Shown here: one piece after another, positions 6,069-6,179 of the stretch
Layout of the letters: each line of letters opens with the position of its first letter
Numbering within the stretch: position 1 is the first letter of the stretch
DNA from: JAVVFH01 sp032250585
Lineage (GTDB): Bacteria > Pseudomonadota > Gammaproteobacteria > Xanthomonadales > SZUA-36
Length of the DNA: 6,179 nucleotides
Direction of reading: 5' to 3'
NCBI GenBank assembly: GCA_032250585.1
Contig: JAVVFH010000213.1
Location: forward strand, 1-6,179
Made by a program: the position numbers and the translations under genes
The notes under the pieces: generated by a model
Database searches by the model: none
What the model was told of the DNA's origin: nothing
The model's input: the letters and a program-made list of their open reading frames with translations, nothing else

Positions 6069-6179
6069 TCACCTGCCAGCGGGTTTTCGGCCCCAACGGA
6101 TCGGCACCACCCGCAGTTGTGCCGCTTGCGGCGTGGTGGCAGACTGGCCGGTGTTGGACGGCGCGTCAGCTGCTCCCGG
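6069..6179 (-). CDS. Possible C-terminus of an upstream minus-strand gene
   Basis: One minus-strand frame is open from the right edge to a TGA at 6071-6069. It gives 36 residues: an A/P/T/Q-rich linker followed by the basic tail LRVVPIRWGRKPAGR. GC-rich third positions and the 50-base gap to operator copy C fit a gene ending just before the ATPase promoter. No family can be assigned. An overlapping plus-strand frame from an ATG at 6058 is the competing possibility but lacks a ribosome binding site. Confidence 0.3.
   Translation of the reverse strand, partial: PGAADAPSNTGQSATTPQAAQLRVVPIRWGRKPAGR

Overview
The window looks like an accessory or genomic-island segment from a GC-rich proteobacterium. 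Strong AGGGAGGA-type ribosome binding sites, mixed base composition (by eye, lower GC in the left half and higher in the right) and unrelated small and regulatory genes support this. I cannot name the species. No rRNA, tRNA, CRISPR array, transposase or integrase is visible.

Layout: positions 1-224 hold a possible intrinsic terminator (68-93) and little else. A minus-strand gene (225-668) encodes a small, probably secreted protein made of tyrosine-rich [N/S]PY repeats. A long stretch without a convincing gene (669-1425) contains several hairpins and one copy of a 17-bp palindrome. A plus-strand gene (1426-2673) encodes a stand-alone PD-(D/E)XK nuclease-superfamily protein. Convergent to it, on the minus strand, lie a wHTH-WYL-WCX transcription factor (2737-3729) and, upstream of that, a 687-residue tandem AAA+ ATPase (3891-5954). 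The right edge (6069-6179) may hold the C-terminus of another minus-strand gene.

The main discovery is a dyad GCGAC-N7-GTCGC that occurs three times: before the WYL gene (3746-3762), before the ATPase gene (6002-6018), and in the gene-free stretch upstream of the nuclease (1039-1055). Read on the minus strand, all three fit GCGACAA-N5-GTCGC. Two of them overlap plausible promoters. About 0.01-0.02 copies are expected by chance in a window of this size. The simplest reading is that these are operators of the WYL protein, which would control itself, the ATPase and perhaps a transcript near the nuclease.

WYL proteins of this architecture (BrxR, CapW) are known repressors of anti-phage systems. 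A regulator, an AAA+ motor and a nuclease under shared operators therefore form a reasonable candidate for an undescribed defence or stress-response module. The defence role is inference; the domains and repeated operators are seen directly.
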